NCBI RefSeq assembly: GCF_000495795.1
Contig: NZ_AWGD01000009.1
Span: 62,001-126,000, forward strand
Length of the DNA: 64,000 nucleotides
Direction of reading: 5' to 3'
Origin: Asticcacaulis sp. AC460
GTDB taxonomy: Bacteria; Pseudomonadota; Alphaproteobacteria; Caulobacterales; Caulobacteraceae
The notes below the pieces were generated by a model. It searched no databases. It was not told the DNA's origin and saw only the letters and a list, made by a program, of their open reading frames with translations. Shown here piece after piece: positions 28,136 to 37,484 of the stretch. The position numbers and the translations under genes are program-made. Position 1 is the stretch's first letter, and each line of letters opens with the position of its first letter.

Positions 28136-30556
28136 TCATGTTCTTGCGTCATGTTCTGGCAACCAGATCAGGGTCAGGGTCGTGCCTAGGCCGGGGGCGG
28201 AGGTGATGTCAAGTTCGGCGCCGATCCTGTCCGCCCGTTCCCGCATGATCTGCAAACCCAGATGCATTGAACCGACCGCCGAAGGATCGAAACCGCGTCC
28301 GTCGTCGCTGACGTTCAGAAGGGCCTGGGTGCCGAGGCCATCGAAACCTATTCTTACACAGGTCGCGCCAGCATGTTTGGTGATGTTATTGAGGGCTTCC
28401 TGCGCAAAGCGATGAAAGGTCGCATGAACCTCGGCAGGAAGGGCGGCGTCGCCGGAGATATTCAGCTCAACCGTGATGCCGTGCACACTTTCGAAATCAC
28501 GCGCCAACCACTCCAGAGCGGGGCCCAGTGCTCGCTCCGCCGGTCCGGCGGTGCGCAGATCCGTCAGCAGGTTGCGCATTTCCGCCAGGGCGTGCCGGCT
28601 CAGCCCGCCCAGGCGCGACAGGGCCCGTTCACCCGTAGCAGGATCCTGGCGCATCTGGTCGGGCAGACTGTCAGCCAGCATGGCGGCGGAAAAAAGAGTC
28701 TGGCTGACCGTATCGTGCAGATCACCCGATAGACGGAAGCGTTCTTCCAGTCGTGCGTTGCGGGCGGTCATATCGGCAATCTGCCGGGTCCTTTCCGCGA
28801 CTCGCTGTTCCAGCGTATCGATCAGGGCCTGCTGGGCTCCTGCCATGTCGTTGAATGCAGTGGTCAGAAAACCGATTTCATCATGGAAGGTTACCGGTAC
28901 CCGCGTCGCCAGATCTCCTTTGCGGAAGGCTTCGACGCCCGTCAACAAGCGAATCAGCGGCTGGACCAGATTGCCGCGAAGGAAGGCCGGCAACAGGAGC
29001 AGGGTGAGCAGGACGGCAACCAGCAGGAACCCGGCCACCGGCGCGTAGGCCCGGTCAACATAGCGAAGAAAGTCTAGGTAGTGATCGACCATAAGGCCTT
29101 CGCCAGGCGCTGTGTGGACTGGCAGATTGCGCAAGCCGACGACTTGGACCCGCCCGCCTCCGGGCGTGATACCGACCATCCACGCGCTCAGGTTGGTCAG
29201 TGCCAGGTCGTAGTGCAGGGCCTGCGGCACCTCGGCATAGGACAGGTCGATGGCGCCGTCATGATACAGCGTCATCTGGAAGCTGTAGCGGTTGACCGGA
29301 TTCATGGTTTCGGTCAGCCGGTCCCAGGTGACGACGACCTTGCCGTCTTCGGCCCTTGCCGTCAGGCTGCACGCGTCGCAGGGGGCGTCGAACCGGTAAC
29401 CGCCCAGTTCTACCGCAACGGGATAGATGCCTGGCTGGCGGCCGTATCGAAACTGCGCCTCGGCCCAGGTGGTGACCCTTTCGAATCCCGCCATGCCGTC
29501 TTCGCGCACATAGACGGCATGGTAAGACTTGCCAAAAAAGGGAAAAGCGAACGGCAGACCGATCCGTCCGTTTGCCATGTCAACGGGTACGCCTTCGGTC
29601 GCGTCGTAGTGATAGGGGATAGCGGAAGCCCTGTACCCGCCTTGCCCATCCGGCTCGAAGCGGTAGGTCTGATTTGAACGGATACGATCGTCGCTGCGAT
29701 AAGCGGCGGTGTAGGTCGGGGCCATCATCCATGACACCGCGACGATAACAGCCAGAACAATGGTCATGGTTCCGCCGGCAATCTTCACCTGAAACGAACT
29801 CTGTTCGGGCATGTAGTTCAGAAACACCAACGCATAACCTGACAACATGGCGAGCATGATCCACGTGACGGCAATTTCGGTGAAGTCGATGCCGATCACC
29901 GAATGGGCACGCAGGAAGTACAGCAGGACCTGGACCAGCGGCAGGAGCGCAAACAGGACATAGGCGCGGGCGGCCCAGGCATCGCGGCTCCGGGCCTGCC
30001 AAAGCATCAGCCTGACGCGGTGCAGTCCCACCGCCTGCGAAGTTTCAACGGCGGAAGCGCGAAAGAGCTGGCGTATCATCACCAGCAGGCCCCAGCCTAC
30101 GCCGGCAACGACAGGATAATCCATGTACCCAGGTCGAAACCAGACATCTCCCCGCAGCGTATCAACGAAGCGCCATACGGCAACGACAGCTTCAAGACCG
30201 AAAAAGGCCAGCGAGAGACACTGTACACAACGCGCTTCCCACGGCGCCATCGCAAAGCTTTGCGGAAAGCGGTAAGCAAACTGTATGAAGGCGCAGATGG
30301 AAATTGCCCAGAATGGACTGATCCACGGCAGGGCGTAGGCCATCAGTGAAGGCAAGAGCGCCGACCTCAGGAGGTTCAGGGCGATGATGGGAACCAGGGC
30401 TGCTACGGTCCCGAACAGCCACACCAGAGTTGTCCAGTCCCTGCCTTGGCGCTTGGCCAACAAAACGCGACGCAAAAAATATAGCGATATGGCCAGGCTC
30501 AAAGCCAACTGCGCCAAGTAGCTGACCGCCGTCGGATTCCACATCAGCCAAGGCAC
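28136..30556 (-). CDS. Multi-pass sensor histidine kinase (NarX/DegS-type, HisKA_3)
   Basis: An 806-residue kinase. Eight hydrophobic helices fill residues 1-280. A beta-rich, probably periplasmic segment follows (about 285-505; IGLPFAFPFFGKSYHAVYVR, DAPCDAC with two cysteines, GAIDLSYAEVPQALHYDL). A ninth helix (VAGFLLVAVLLTLLLLPAFL), a HAMP domain (VEAFRKGDLATRVPV) and a coiled coil come next. The kinase core has the HisKA_3 box (RFRLSGDLHDTVSQTLFSAA, phosphoacceptor His in LHDT) and the ATPase N- and G-boxes (QEALNNITKHAG, VSDDGRGFDP). The start is a GTG with AGGGAAA about 9 bases ahead; an ATG four codons in is possible. It is paired with the response regulator downstream. The signal is unknown. 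Confidence 0.92.
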   Translation of the reverse strand: MPWLMWNPTAVSYLAQLALSLAISLYFLRRVLLAKRQGRDWTTLVWLFGTVAALVPIIALNLLRSALLPSLMAYALPWISPFWAISICAFIQFAYRFPQSFAMAPWEARCVQCLSLAFFGLEAVVAVWRFVDTLRGDVWFRPGYMDYPVVAGVGWGLLVMIRQLFRASAVETSQAVGLHRVRLMLWQARSRDAWAARAYVLFALLPLVQVLLYFLRAHSVIGIDFTEIAVTWIMLAMLSGYALVFLNYMPEQSSFQVKIAGGTMTIVLAVIVAVSWMMAPTYTAAYRSDDRIRSNQTYRFEPDGQGGYRASAIPYHYDATEGVPVDMANGRIGLPFAFPFFGKSYHAVYVREDGMAGFERVTTWAEAQFRYGRQPGIYPVAVELGGYRFDAPCDACSLTARAEDGKVVVTWDRLTETMNPVNRYSFQMTLYHDGAIDLSYAEVPQALHYDLALTNLSAWMVGITPGGGRVQVVGLRNLPVHTAPGEGLMVDHYLDFLRYVDRAYAPVAGFLLVAVLLTLLLLPAFLRGNLVQPLIRLLTGVEAFRKGDLATRVPVTFHDEIGFLTTAFNDMAGAQQALIDTLEQRVAERTRQIADMTARNARLEERFRLSGDLHDTVSQTLFSAAMLADSLPDQMRQDPATGERALSRLGGLSRHALAEMRNLLTDLRTAGPAERALGPALEWLARDFESVHGITVELNISGDAALPAEVHATFHRFAQEALNNITKHAGATCVRIGFDGLGTQALLNVSDDGRGFDPSAVGSMHLGLQIMRERADRIGAELDITSAPGLGTTLTLIWLPEHDART

Positions 30557-30701
30557 GCTTCACGGTTTCCCTATCGACCGCTTTTTGACGTCACGGTCTT
30601 CCCAGGTAAGTGGATAACGCCGTATCGCCCGATGTCAAAGGTGATTTTCTTTCGCTGCGTGCCTGGGCTGGCGCGCAACCTCGCTGCATGGCGCGCTCAT
30701 T

Positions 30702-30739
30702 CCAAACTGGACGAATCCGGCCAAACTGGACGAATCTGG
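30702..30739. repeat. Tandem 19-bp direct repeat ahead of the esterase gene
   Basis: Two adjacent copies of CCAAACTGGACGAATCYGG with one mismatch, 52 bases before the esterase ATG. Direct repeats of about two helical turns in a promoter usually mark a cooperative activator or repressor site. Confidence 0.6.
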
Positions 30740-30790
30740 TTCATCGGCGCATAAATCAAATCAAAATAACAAATCTTACGGGGATGTTTC

Positions 30791-31882
30791 ATGCCTATCG
30801 ATCGTCGCGCCTTCGCCCTGTCCGCGGCCGCCACCCTGGTCGGGTCACCTGCCTTGGCGCGAAGCAAAAAGACCAGTGCGCCCGAGCCCCTGGTGCTGAC
30901 GGCGCGCAGCCCGCAACTGCAATGGGAAGGCCGTACGGCGGACATGCCTGACGGCGTGGTGCGCGCTGGCTTCCCAGGGGTGGAGTTGCGGCTGCACTTC
31001 GAGGCCGCAAAGCTGGTTCTGAAAACCTCGGCCTCAAGCGACAATGTCTATCTTGACATCTGGACGGATGGCGGGCCGGTGCGGACCGTGCATCTTGCCA
31101 AGGGGGCGCAGGACCTGGTCGTCTTCGAAGGTCCTGCCGGCGAGCACAATGTCCGCATTCTGCGCCGTAACGAAAGCTGGCAGGGCGTGTGGGATGTGTC
31201 GGGCGCATCGATCGACGCAGGGCGGTTTCTCGATCCGGCGCCGTTGCCGGCAAAGAAGATCATGCTGATCGGCGATTCCATCACCTGCGGCGAGGCCAGC
31301 GATGTCCCATTGGACGATACGCGCAACGACATTGCCTTCGCCAATGCCGGCAAGGCCTACGGCAAGGTTTTGGCGGCGAAGTTGGGGGCGCAGTGCCATC
31401 TGGTGTCGTGCGGCGGACGTGGCCTGATCCGCGACTGGCAGGGCATCCGCAGCGGGGTCAATGTGCCGCAGTTCTACGAACGCGCCGCGCCGGACGAAAA
31501 CCAGCTCTGGAACCATCAGGGCTGGATCCCCGATGCGGTCGGTATCTGTCTGGGGACCAACGATTTCAGCCAAGGCATCCCCGACCAGACCGACTTCGTC
31601 CAGGCCTATGTCGAGTTCGTCGAAAAGATCCGCCGGGACGCCCCGAACGCCCATATCTTCGTGATCAATTCACCCATGCTGGGTGATGGGGGCATCCCGA
31701 AATTGTCCGCCTGCAACGCCTATCTCGACGAGGCGGTCAACCGGCTGAACTCGCCGAAGGTCACGCGTGCCAGGATCGGCCATTATCCGGGCCGGCCGGT
31801 CAACGCTCATCCGATCGCCGCGGAACATGCTGCCATGGCGGCCGAACTGGAGCCCTTGTTCCGCGATGCGCTGGCCTCCTGA
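30791..31882 (+). CDS. CE2-type SGNH carbohydrate esterase, exported
   Basis: A 363-residue two-domain esterase. The signal peptide MPIDRRAFALSAAATLVGSP has a twin arginine. Residues 40-150 form a beta jelly roll (VRAGFPGVELRLHFEA, then GEHNVRILRRNESWQG) and 155-360 an SGNH domain: IMLIGDSITCGEA (Ser), SCGGRGLIRDW (Gly block), GICLGTNDFS (Asn) and NAHPIAAEH (His). This order is that of carbohydrate esterase family 2, whose members remove acetyl groups from xylan or other glycans at the 6-O or 4-O position. The substrate is not deducible. GGGGA precedes the ATG. The gene stands alone, with a tandem 19-bp repeat in its promoter region. Confidence 0.9.
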   Translation: MPIDRRAFALSAAATLVGSPALARSKKTSAPEPLVLTARSPQLQWEGRTADMPDGVVRAGFPGVELRLHFEAAKLVLKTSASSDNVYLDIWTDGGPVRTVHLAKGAQDLVVFEGPAGEHNVRILRRNESWQGVWDVSGASIDAGRFLDPAPLPAKKIMLIGDSITCGEASDVPLDDTRNDIAFANAGKAYGKVLAAKLGAQCHLVSCGGRGLIRDWQGIRSGVNVPQFYERAAPDENQLWNHQGWIPDAVGICLGTNDFSQGIPDQTDFVQAYVEFVEKIRRDAPNAHIFVINSPMLGDGGIPKLSACNAYLDEAVNRLNSPKVTRARIGHYPGRPVNAHPIAAEHAAMAAELEPLFRDALAS

Positions 31883-32003
31883 CCGCGTCCTCACGATTGA
31901 ATCACGATCGCGCCGAATGGCTTTTCTATTAACAAATTTACCGTTATAAGTTTTCGGTAAGTTCTGAGGGCTGGTCATTTTTCTCATTTCGGATGCCTGT
32001 AAC

Positions 32004-33788
32004 GTGAAACTGAGTTCGGTTCGTTTGCCCTCCTATGCCGTCCTTACGGCTGCCCTGGTCCTGGGTTCCTTTGCCTTTACCGCCGATGCGCGCCCCATCT
32101 TCGCCGATGCCCGCCGTCAACTGGGCGGCGACGTAAGTCCCTATGCCCACTTCCTGGTCGGGCGCTATGCCATGAACCAGGGCGATATCGGCACGGCCGC
32201 CGACGCCCTGGGCGCGGCGGCGCTCAGCGATCCTCAAAACGTCGAGTTGCAAGAAAAAGCCTTCCTGGTCGGTATCCTCAACGGCAATATCGACCAGGCC
32301 TCCCTCCTGGCGCCAGGCGTGACGGCGACCTCGGACACCAGCCGCTTCATGGTGCCGCTGATCGGCGCCGTGACGGCCGTCAAGGCTGGCAAGGCGCCGG
32401 TAGCCCGGAAAAACATCTACGCTGCCCTGGCCGTCAACAGCGATGGCCGTGCGGCCGTGCTGCTGAAGCCCTACATCCAGGCCATGAACGGTGACTGGAA
32501 AGGCGCCGTCGACACATCGGGCGATGGCGCCCTGGGCAGCGGTGACCGCGACAAGCTGCTGATCATGCTGGTCCAGGCCGAGCGCGCCCGCATCCATGAA
32601 CTGCGCGGCCGCAACAAGGACGCCGAAACCATCTACACCTCGCTGTATCAGCCTGGCGCGGCGGCCTTCCTGTTCGGGCCGGACTATGCCGGTTTCCTGG
32701 AGCGCCGCGGCCGTAAGGCCGACGCCCGCGCTGTCTGGACCGAGGTCGCCGCTCAAACGAACGACCCCACGGCCGTCCAGGCCATCCAGCGCATCGATGG
32801 CGCCAACTACGCCAAGCCGCCCCTGCCGGACCTGAGGCAGAGCATGGCCCAGGCCCTGTTCCTGGCCGCGACCATATCCTTCAGCGAGCGCGATTCCGAA
32901 ATGGCTCTGGCGACGCTTCGCCTGTCGCTGCACCTGGATGAAACACCGGAACGCAGCCGCATTCTTCTGGGCCAGATTCAGCTGGAACTGCGTGACCCAG
33001 GTGCGGCTGACCTCGCCTGGGCCAGCGTCCCGGTCAATTCCGCCTACGCCAACGAAGCCACCCTGCGCCGCATCTGGAATCTGCGTTCCAAGGGCGACAG
33101 CGCGGCCGCGCTCAACCTTGCTGACCAGGCCTTGGCGCGGGATCCGAACCATCTCGGTCTGGTCATGGAAAAGGCCTCGCTTCTGAACGAACGCCACGAC
33201 GTCACCGGTGCCCTTGAGCTGTTGAACGGGCGCATCGCCCGTGTCGGCAGCGACGACTTCACCTGGCAGACCTGGTTCCTGCAAGCCATGCTGTATGATT
33301 CTGCCGATCAGTGGGACAAGGCCGAGGAAGCGATCAACAAGGCGCGCGCCCTGAATGGCTCGCGGCCGGAGGTTCTCAACTTCCTGGGTTACGGCTGGAT
33401 CAATCGCGGCGACAAGGTCGCGGAAGGCATTGAACTGGTCCGCCAGGCCCTGGCGCTGAACCCGAAGTCCGGCGCCATGCTCGATTCGTTGGGCTGGGGG
33501 TATTACAAACAGGGCAATTACGACCAGGCCCTGATCTATATCGAACAGGCTGTCCAACTGGCGCCATCCGATGCCGAGATCAACGAGCATCTGGGCGATG
33601 TCTACCTGGCCCTGGGTCGCGATGTCGAAGCGACCTATGAGTGGCAACGCGTGCTGACCCTGGGCGCCAGCGACAAGCAGGCGGCTTCGGTGCAGAAGAA
33701 ACTCGACGCCCAGGCAGCGGTCGCGGCCGCCGGCAACACCGTCAAGGTCACCGCGCTGAACGAAACGGCCGCTTCGTCGCAACGATGA
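32004..33788 (+). CDS. Exported TPR-repeat protein
   Basis: A 594-residue protein with a Sec signal (MKLSSVRLPSYAVLTAALVL to ADAR) and TPR units at both ends: HFLVGRYAMNQGDIGTAADA at about 50, a central helical region, and typical C-terminal TPRs (RPEVLNFLGYGWINRGDKVA, SGAMLDSLGWGYYKQGNYDQ, DAEINEHLGDVYLALGRDVE). It is probably periplasmic or attached to the outer membrane. Its stop overlaps the ispE start in an ATGA arrangement, so the two are cotranslated; this pairing is common in alphaproteobacteria, though the TPR protein itself is uncharacterised. Confidence 0.88.
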   Translation: MKLSSVRLPSYAVLTAALVLGSFAFTADARPIFADARRQLGGDVSPYAHFLVGRYAMNQGDIGTAADALGAAALSDPQNVELQEKAFLVGILNGNIDQASLLAPGVTATSDTSRFMVPLIGAVTAVKAGKAPVARKNIYAALAVNSDGRAAVLLKPYIQAMNGDWKGAVDTSGDGALGSGDRDKLLIMLVQAERARIHELRGRNKDAETIYTSLYQPGAAAFLFGPDYAGFLERRGRKADARAVWTEVAAQTNDPTAVQAIQRIDGANYAKPPLPDLRQSMAQALFLAATISFSERDSEMALATLRLSLHLDETPERSRILLGQIQLELRDPGAADLAWASVPVNSAYANEATLRRIWNLRSKGDSAAALNLADQALARDPNHLGLVMEKASLLNERHDVTGALELLNGRIARVGSDDFTWQTWFLQAMLYDSADQWDKAEEAINKARALNGSRPEVLNFLGYGWINRGDKVAEGIELVRQALALNPKSGAMLDSLGWGYYKQGNYDQALIYIEQAVQLAPSDAEINEHLGDVYLALGRDVEATYEWQRVLTLGASDKQAASVQKKLDAQAAVAAAGNTVKVTALNETAASSQR

Positions 33789-34633
33789 TCCGGTCACGCC
33801 TGGCGCCGGCCAAGGTCAATCTGTACCTGCACGTGGCGGCGCCTGATGCGCGCCGATATCACCCGCTGCAAAGCCTGGTCATGTTCGCCGACATCGGGGA
33901 CGAGGTCACGCTGACCGGGCAGGGTGGCCTGACGATCGACGGGCCATTCGGCGATGGTCTGAGCACGGGCGAGGACAATCTGATCGTGAAAGCTGTCCGC
34001 CGTTTCGAGGCGGCTACGAGCGTGACGGTCGATACCGGCCTGCATCTGACCAAGAACCTGCCGGTAGCTTCGGGCCTGGGTGGCGGCAGCGCCGATGCCG
34101 GCGCGGCGCTACACCTGCTGCGCTGTGCGTTCGCGCCGGACATGCCGGATAGAGACCTGGAAGCCATCGCCGCCACGATCGGCGCCGATGGCGTCATGTG
34201 TCTGTGGAATAGATCAGCCTTTGCAGAAGGTTATGGCGAAATCCTCAGACCGGTTGTGATGCCGCAACTGCCCGGCGTCCTGATCAATCCGATGGTCGAA
34301 TGCTCCACCGCAGCCGTTTACAACGGCTTCGATCATCTGGCGCGGTTCGATGAGATCGAAGCCAAGGCCCTGTTTGATGGGGCCGAAGATGTCGTTGCCA
34401 CTTTGCGCCACACCCGCAACGATCTGGAGCCCGCGGCGATTCGCCTGCAACCCGTTATCGCCGATATCCTGACCAGCCTGGATGCGCAGCCGCAAACCTT
34501 GTTGGCGCGGATGTCCGGTTCGGGGGCCACTTGTTTCGCCCTGTGCGCCACCTCGGAGGCGGCGGAGATTTTAAGCCGCCGGATGCAGGCACTTTGGCCG
34601 ACCGCCTGGGTGCGGGCGTGCACCCTGCGTTGA
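33785..34633 (+). CDS. ispE: 4-diphosphocytidyl-2-C-methyl-D-erythritol kinase
   Basis: GHMP-family kinase of the non-mevalonate isoprenoid pathway; it phosphorylates CDP-methylerythritol. 282 residues. It begins RLAPAKVNLYLHV, the usual IspE substrate loop, and holds the GHMP ATP loop PVASGLGGGSADAGAALHLL. MSGSGATCFALC near the C-terminus is the second glycine motif. The ATG overlaps the stop of the TPR gene. The last 63 bases overlap, on the opposite strand, the end of the DUF6157 gene. Confidence 0.96.
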   Translation: MIRSRLAPAKVNLYLHVAAPDARRYHPLQSLVMFADIGDEVTLTGQGGLTIDGPFGDGLSTGEDNLIVKAVRRFEAATSVTVDTGLHLTKNLPVASGLGGGSADAGAALHLLRCAFAPDMPDRDLEAIAATIGADGVMCLWNRSAFAEGYGEILRPVVMPQLPGVLINPMVECSTAAVYNGFDHLARFDEIEAKALFDGAEDVVATLRHTRNDLEPAAIRLQPVIADILTSLDAQPQTLLARMSGSGATCFALCATSEAAEILSRRMQALWPTAWVRACTLR

Positions 34634-35038
34634 GGCCGCTGGCCGTTTCGAGCGCATGGCCATTTCGACCCTGACCTCCGGGTCGTTGAGGAATTTGCGG
34701 TAAGCCACCGAATCCATCGGATAGAGCGCGATCTTGCCGGAACTGTTGTAATGGGCGCCGAAACCGTACTGCTTGGTGAGGGGCGACGCCCGCATGCACG
34801 GATGGCCCTTGGAGAAGAAGGCCGCGCGGTGCAGGTCGCGCTGCTCGTCAGGCACCCCGTTGCGGCGGCAGAAGACTTCGAAGTTGAAACTGTCGAGATC
34901 GTATTCGTAAGGATGTTCGCCCAGCAGGTCGTAATGCAGGCGCGCCAGCGATGGTCCGCCGTCCTTAGCCGGTGGAATCGATCCCTGCGTCGCCCTGGTG
35001 TCGTCGGCGACGACGATGAACGTATTGGTAATCTTCAT
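34571..35038 (-). CDS. DUF6157 family protein
   Basis: A 155-residue cytosolic protein that I recognise as DUF6157: it opens TNTFIVVADDTRATQGSIPP and has the conserved SLARLHYDLL, HPYEYD, FFSKGHPCMRASPLTK and YGFGAHYN blocks. Function unknown. The last 22 residues (AASTQGARPHPGG and on) are low complexity and coincide with the antisense overlap with ispE, so the tail is probably a recent C-terminal extension through a lost stop. Confidence 0.82.
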   Translation of the reverse strand: MKITNTFIVVADDTRATQGSIPPAKDGGPSLARLHYDLLGEHPYEYDLDSFNFEVFCRRNGVPDEQRDLHRAAFFSKGHPCMRASPLTKQYGFGAHYNSSGKIALYPMDSVAYRKFLNDPEVRVEMAMRSKRPAASTQGARPHPGGRPKCLHPAA

Positions 35039-35133
35039 GGCACTTAATCCCTGTAATCCTTGAGATTTTTACGCCGGACTGCGCCGGGTTTTGCGTCATA
35101 AAACACCCGGACGACGTAAAGATACCATAGGAA

Positions 35134-36447
35134 TCAGCGCGTGGCGAAGGCCCCTTTTTGTCGCAGGACGAGGCATAGAATCACGGTCGGAATCGCGAAC
35201 GCCGCGGTGCTCAGGAAGAAGGCCGAATAGGCGTTGAACAGCCCCAGAGTCGGCGTCAGCACGTCGACCGCCATGCCGGTAAAACCTTTCAGAATTTTGC
35301 CGGTCAAAGCCGCCACGCTGTACATCAGGGCGTAGTGGGTGAGGGTGTGGTCGCGGCCAGTCATCCGCGTCATGAAGGCGACCCAGGCGGTCTCGGCGAT
35401 ACCGTTGGAAAAATTGTCAGCGACCAGGGTGAAGGCGAACACACCCAGGTTACCATGGGCCACCGCCATCCACGAAAAGCAGATATTGGACACCGGTCCG
35501 ATCACGGCGCCCAGGATAAAGGCGCGCTGCAAGCCCAGCACCAGCAGGCAGGCGCCACCGGCGGCGATCCCCAGCAAGGACGCCCACAACCCGACTCCGG
35601 CGCGCATGGCGGCGATGGCGTCCGGGTCGATGCCGGTATCGGCATACATGGTTCCCGCCATATTGGTCAGGTAGTCGGGCAGGCGGTAAAGCGCCAGGGT
35701 CAGCAGAATCAGCCCCGCCGTACCCTTGTGTTCCTTGAAAAAGCTGACGAAGGGATCGACGACCAGTTCGCGAAAATTGCGGACCTGAGTTTTCACCTGA
35801 AGTTCGGCTTCGGTGCGATGGGCGAACAAGGTGGCGGCGATGCCGACCACCAGCAGGCAGGCGATGGCGGCGTAGGAGATGGGCCAGCCGACGCGCTTGG
35901 ACAGGACCAGGATCAGGGAATCGGTGATCAGGATGCCGGCGCGCCAGCCATAGGCCCAGAAGGCGGGGTTCAACGCTTGATCGGCCTCGTTTTGGGTTTG
36001 CTCGACCCGCCAGGCATCGACGGCGATCTCCTGCGACGCGGCGGCAAAGGCCAGGAACAGCATGGCCGCGATGAAGACCCACAGGTGCTGCGGTCCGATA
36101 ACCGCCATCAAAACCAACCCGGCCGCGACACCCAACTGGCTGAGCAGCATATAGCTGCGTCGTTGCCCCAGCCAGTCATAGAGAAACGGAATGCGCGCCT
36201 TGTCCATCCATGGCGCCCAAAGGAATTTCAGCCCGTAAATGATACTGACCCAGCCGACAAAACCGATAACCGTCAACGAGATACCGTGGCTTCTTAACCA
36301 GAAGTTCAAGGTGCCGCCCATCAGCAGGACGGGCAGGGCGCACGAGAATCCGAGGCCCAGCAAGGTCCATGTCGTGGGCCGTTTCAGCGCCGTCGCGACG
36401 TGGTCGAGGCGCGTTTTCAGGCTGGGTTTGACGTCGGCATCGGTCAT
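35134..36447 (-). CDS. ampG: AmpG-family muropeptide permease (MFS)
   Basis: About 437 residues with twelve or so membrane helices. AmpG-type features are [20 protein letters not shown] near the start, [21 protein letters not shown] (MFS loop), [15 protein letters not shown] and the C-terminal half starting with [17 protein letters not shown]. AmpG imports GlcNAc-anhydroMurNAc peptides for cell-wall recycling, matching the lytic transglycosylase encoded elsewhere in the window. I chose the ATG at MTDADVK; the frame is open 32 codons further but that part is not family-like. Just upstream an AAGGAG serves a three-codon ORF (ATG GCT CCA TGA) whose stop overlaps this ATG. Confidence 0.9.
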   Translation of the reverse strand: MTDADVKPSLKTRLDHVATALKRPTTWTLLGLGFSCALPVLLMGGTLNFWLRSHGISLTVIGFVGWVSIIYGLKFLWAPWMDKARIPFLYDWLGQRRSYMLLSQLGVAAGLVLMAVIGPQHLWVFIAAMLFLAFAAASQEIAVDAWRVEQTQNEADQALNPAFWAYGWRAGILITDSLILVLSKRVGWPISYAAIACLLVVGIAATLFAHRTEAELQVKTQVRNFRELVVDPFVSFFKEHKGTAGLILLTLALYRLPDYLTNMAGTMYADTGIDPDAIAAMRAGVGLWASLLGIAAGGACLLVLGLQRAFILGAVIGPVSNICFSWMAVAHGNLGVFAFTLVADNFSNGIAETAWVAFMTRMTGRDHTLTHYALMYSVAALTGKILKGFTGMAVDVLTPTLGLFNAYSAFFLSTAAFAIPTVILCLVLRQKGAFATR

Positions 36448-36563
36448 GGAGCCATGAAAGACGGATTCTCCTTTTGCGGACAGCAAATTTACCGGGTTTT
36501 TGGCTTGCGGCTCAGGAGGCGTCCCTCTATGTTCGCGCCACATTTTCAGGCGATTTCAACACC

Positions 36564-37484
36564 ATGGCCGACTCCGCAAAAGAGCCCTTATCCTTCCAGG
36601 ACCTGATCCTGACCCTGCATCATTACTGGTCCGAACAGGGGTGCGTCATCCTGCAACCCTATGATGTCGAGGTCGGCGCCGGTACATTGCATCCGGCCAC
36701 CGTCCTGCGCGCCCTGGGTTCCAAGCCGTGGAACTGCGCCTATGTCCAGCCGTCGCGCCGTCCGGTCGATGGCCGCTATGCCGAAAACCCCAATCGGCTG
36801 CAGCACTATTACCAGTACCAGGTCATCCTGAAACCCAATCCGGAGAACCTGCAGGACCTCTATCTCGGTTCGCTGAAGGCGATCGGCCTGGACGTCAACC
36901 TGCACGACATCCGCTTTGTCGAGGACGACTGGGAAAACCCGACGGTCGGGGCCTGGGGTCTGGGCTGGGAAGTGTGGTGCGACGGCATGGAAGTCACCCA
37001 GTACACCTATTTCCAGGGCGTCGGCGGCATCGAGGTCGATGTTGTGTCGGGCGAACTGACCTACGGGCTGGAACGCCTCTGCATGTATCTGCAGAATGTC
37101 GACAATGTCTATGACCTGAAGTTCAACAAGGCCGGCGTCACATACGGCGACGTCTTCCGTGAGCAGGAGCGCCAGTTCTCGGCCTTCAACTTCGAAGCGT
37201 CGGATGTCGCCACCCTGAAGCGCCAGTTCGAGGACATGGAACGCAACGTCACCCGCATCCTCAATACGCCGAACAGCCTGGGCTATCCCCTGGTCCTGCC
37301 GGCCTATGACCATGTGCTGAAGGCGTCGCACCTGTTCAACCTGATGGATGCGCGCGGCGCCATCGCCGTGGCGGAGCGCCAGTCCTATATCGGTCGCATC
37401 CGTGATCTGTGTAAGGCCTGCGCCCAGGAATGGGCGCGTCAGGAAGAAGCGGGCGTCGCCCAGACTGCGCGGGGGACGATCTGA
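36564..37484 (+). CDS. glyQ: Glycine--tRNA ligase alpha subunit
   Basis: A 306-residue catalytic subunit of the bacterial alpha2beta2 glycyl-tRNA synthetase. It is highly conserved: [53 protein letters not shown], and [15 protein letters not shown] chose ATG at MADSAKE because it fits the usual N-terminus; the upstream in-frame ATG adds an unrelated 30 residues. Its stop shares a base with the glyS start (TGATG), giving tight coupling for subunit balance. It is divergent from ampG. Confidence 0.98.
   Translation: MADSAKEPLSFQDLILTLHHYWSEQGCVILQPYDVEVGAGTLHPATVLRALGSKPWNCAYVQPSRRPVDGRYAENPNRLQHYYQYQVILKPNPENLQDLYLGSLKAIGLDVNLHDIRFVEDDWENPTVGAWGLGWEVWCDGMEVTQYTYFQGVGGIEVDVVSGELTYGLERLCMYLQNVDNVYDLKFNKAGVTYGDVFREQERQFSAFNFEASDVATLKRQFEDMERNVTRILNTPNSLGYPLVLPAYDHVLKASHLFNLMDARGAIAVAERQSYIGRIRDLCKACAQEWARQEEAGVAQTARGTI

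Noticed and set aside
31944-33797. A 617-codon open frame opposite the TPR protein gene
   Set aside because: It is an antisense shadow; the plus-strand frame has a signal peptide, TPRs and an ATGA link to ispE.
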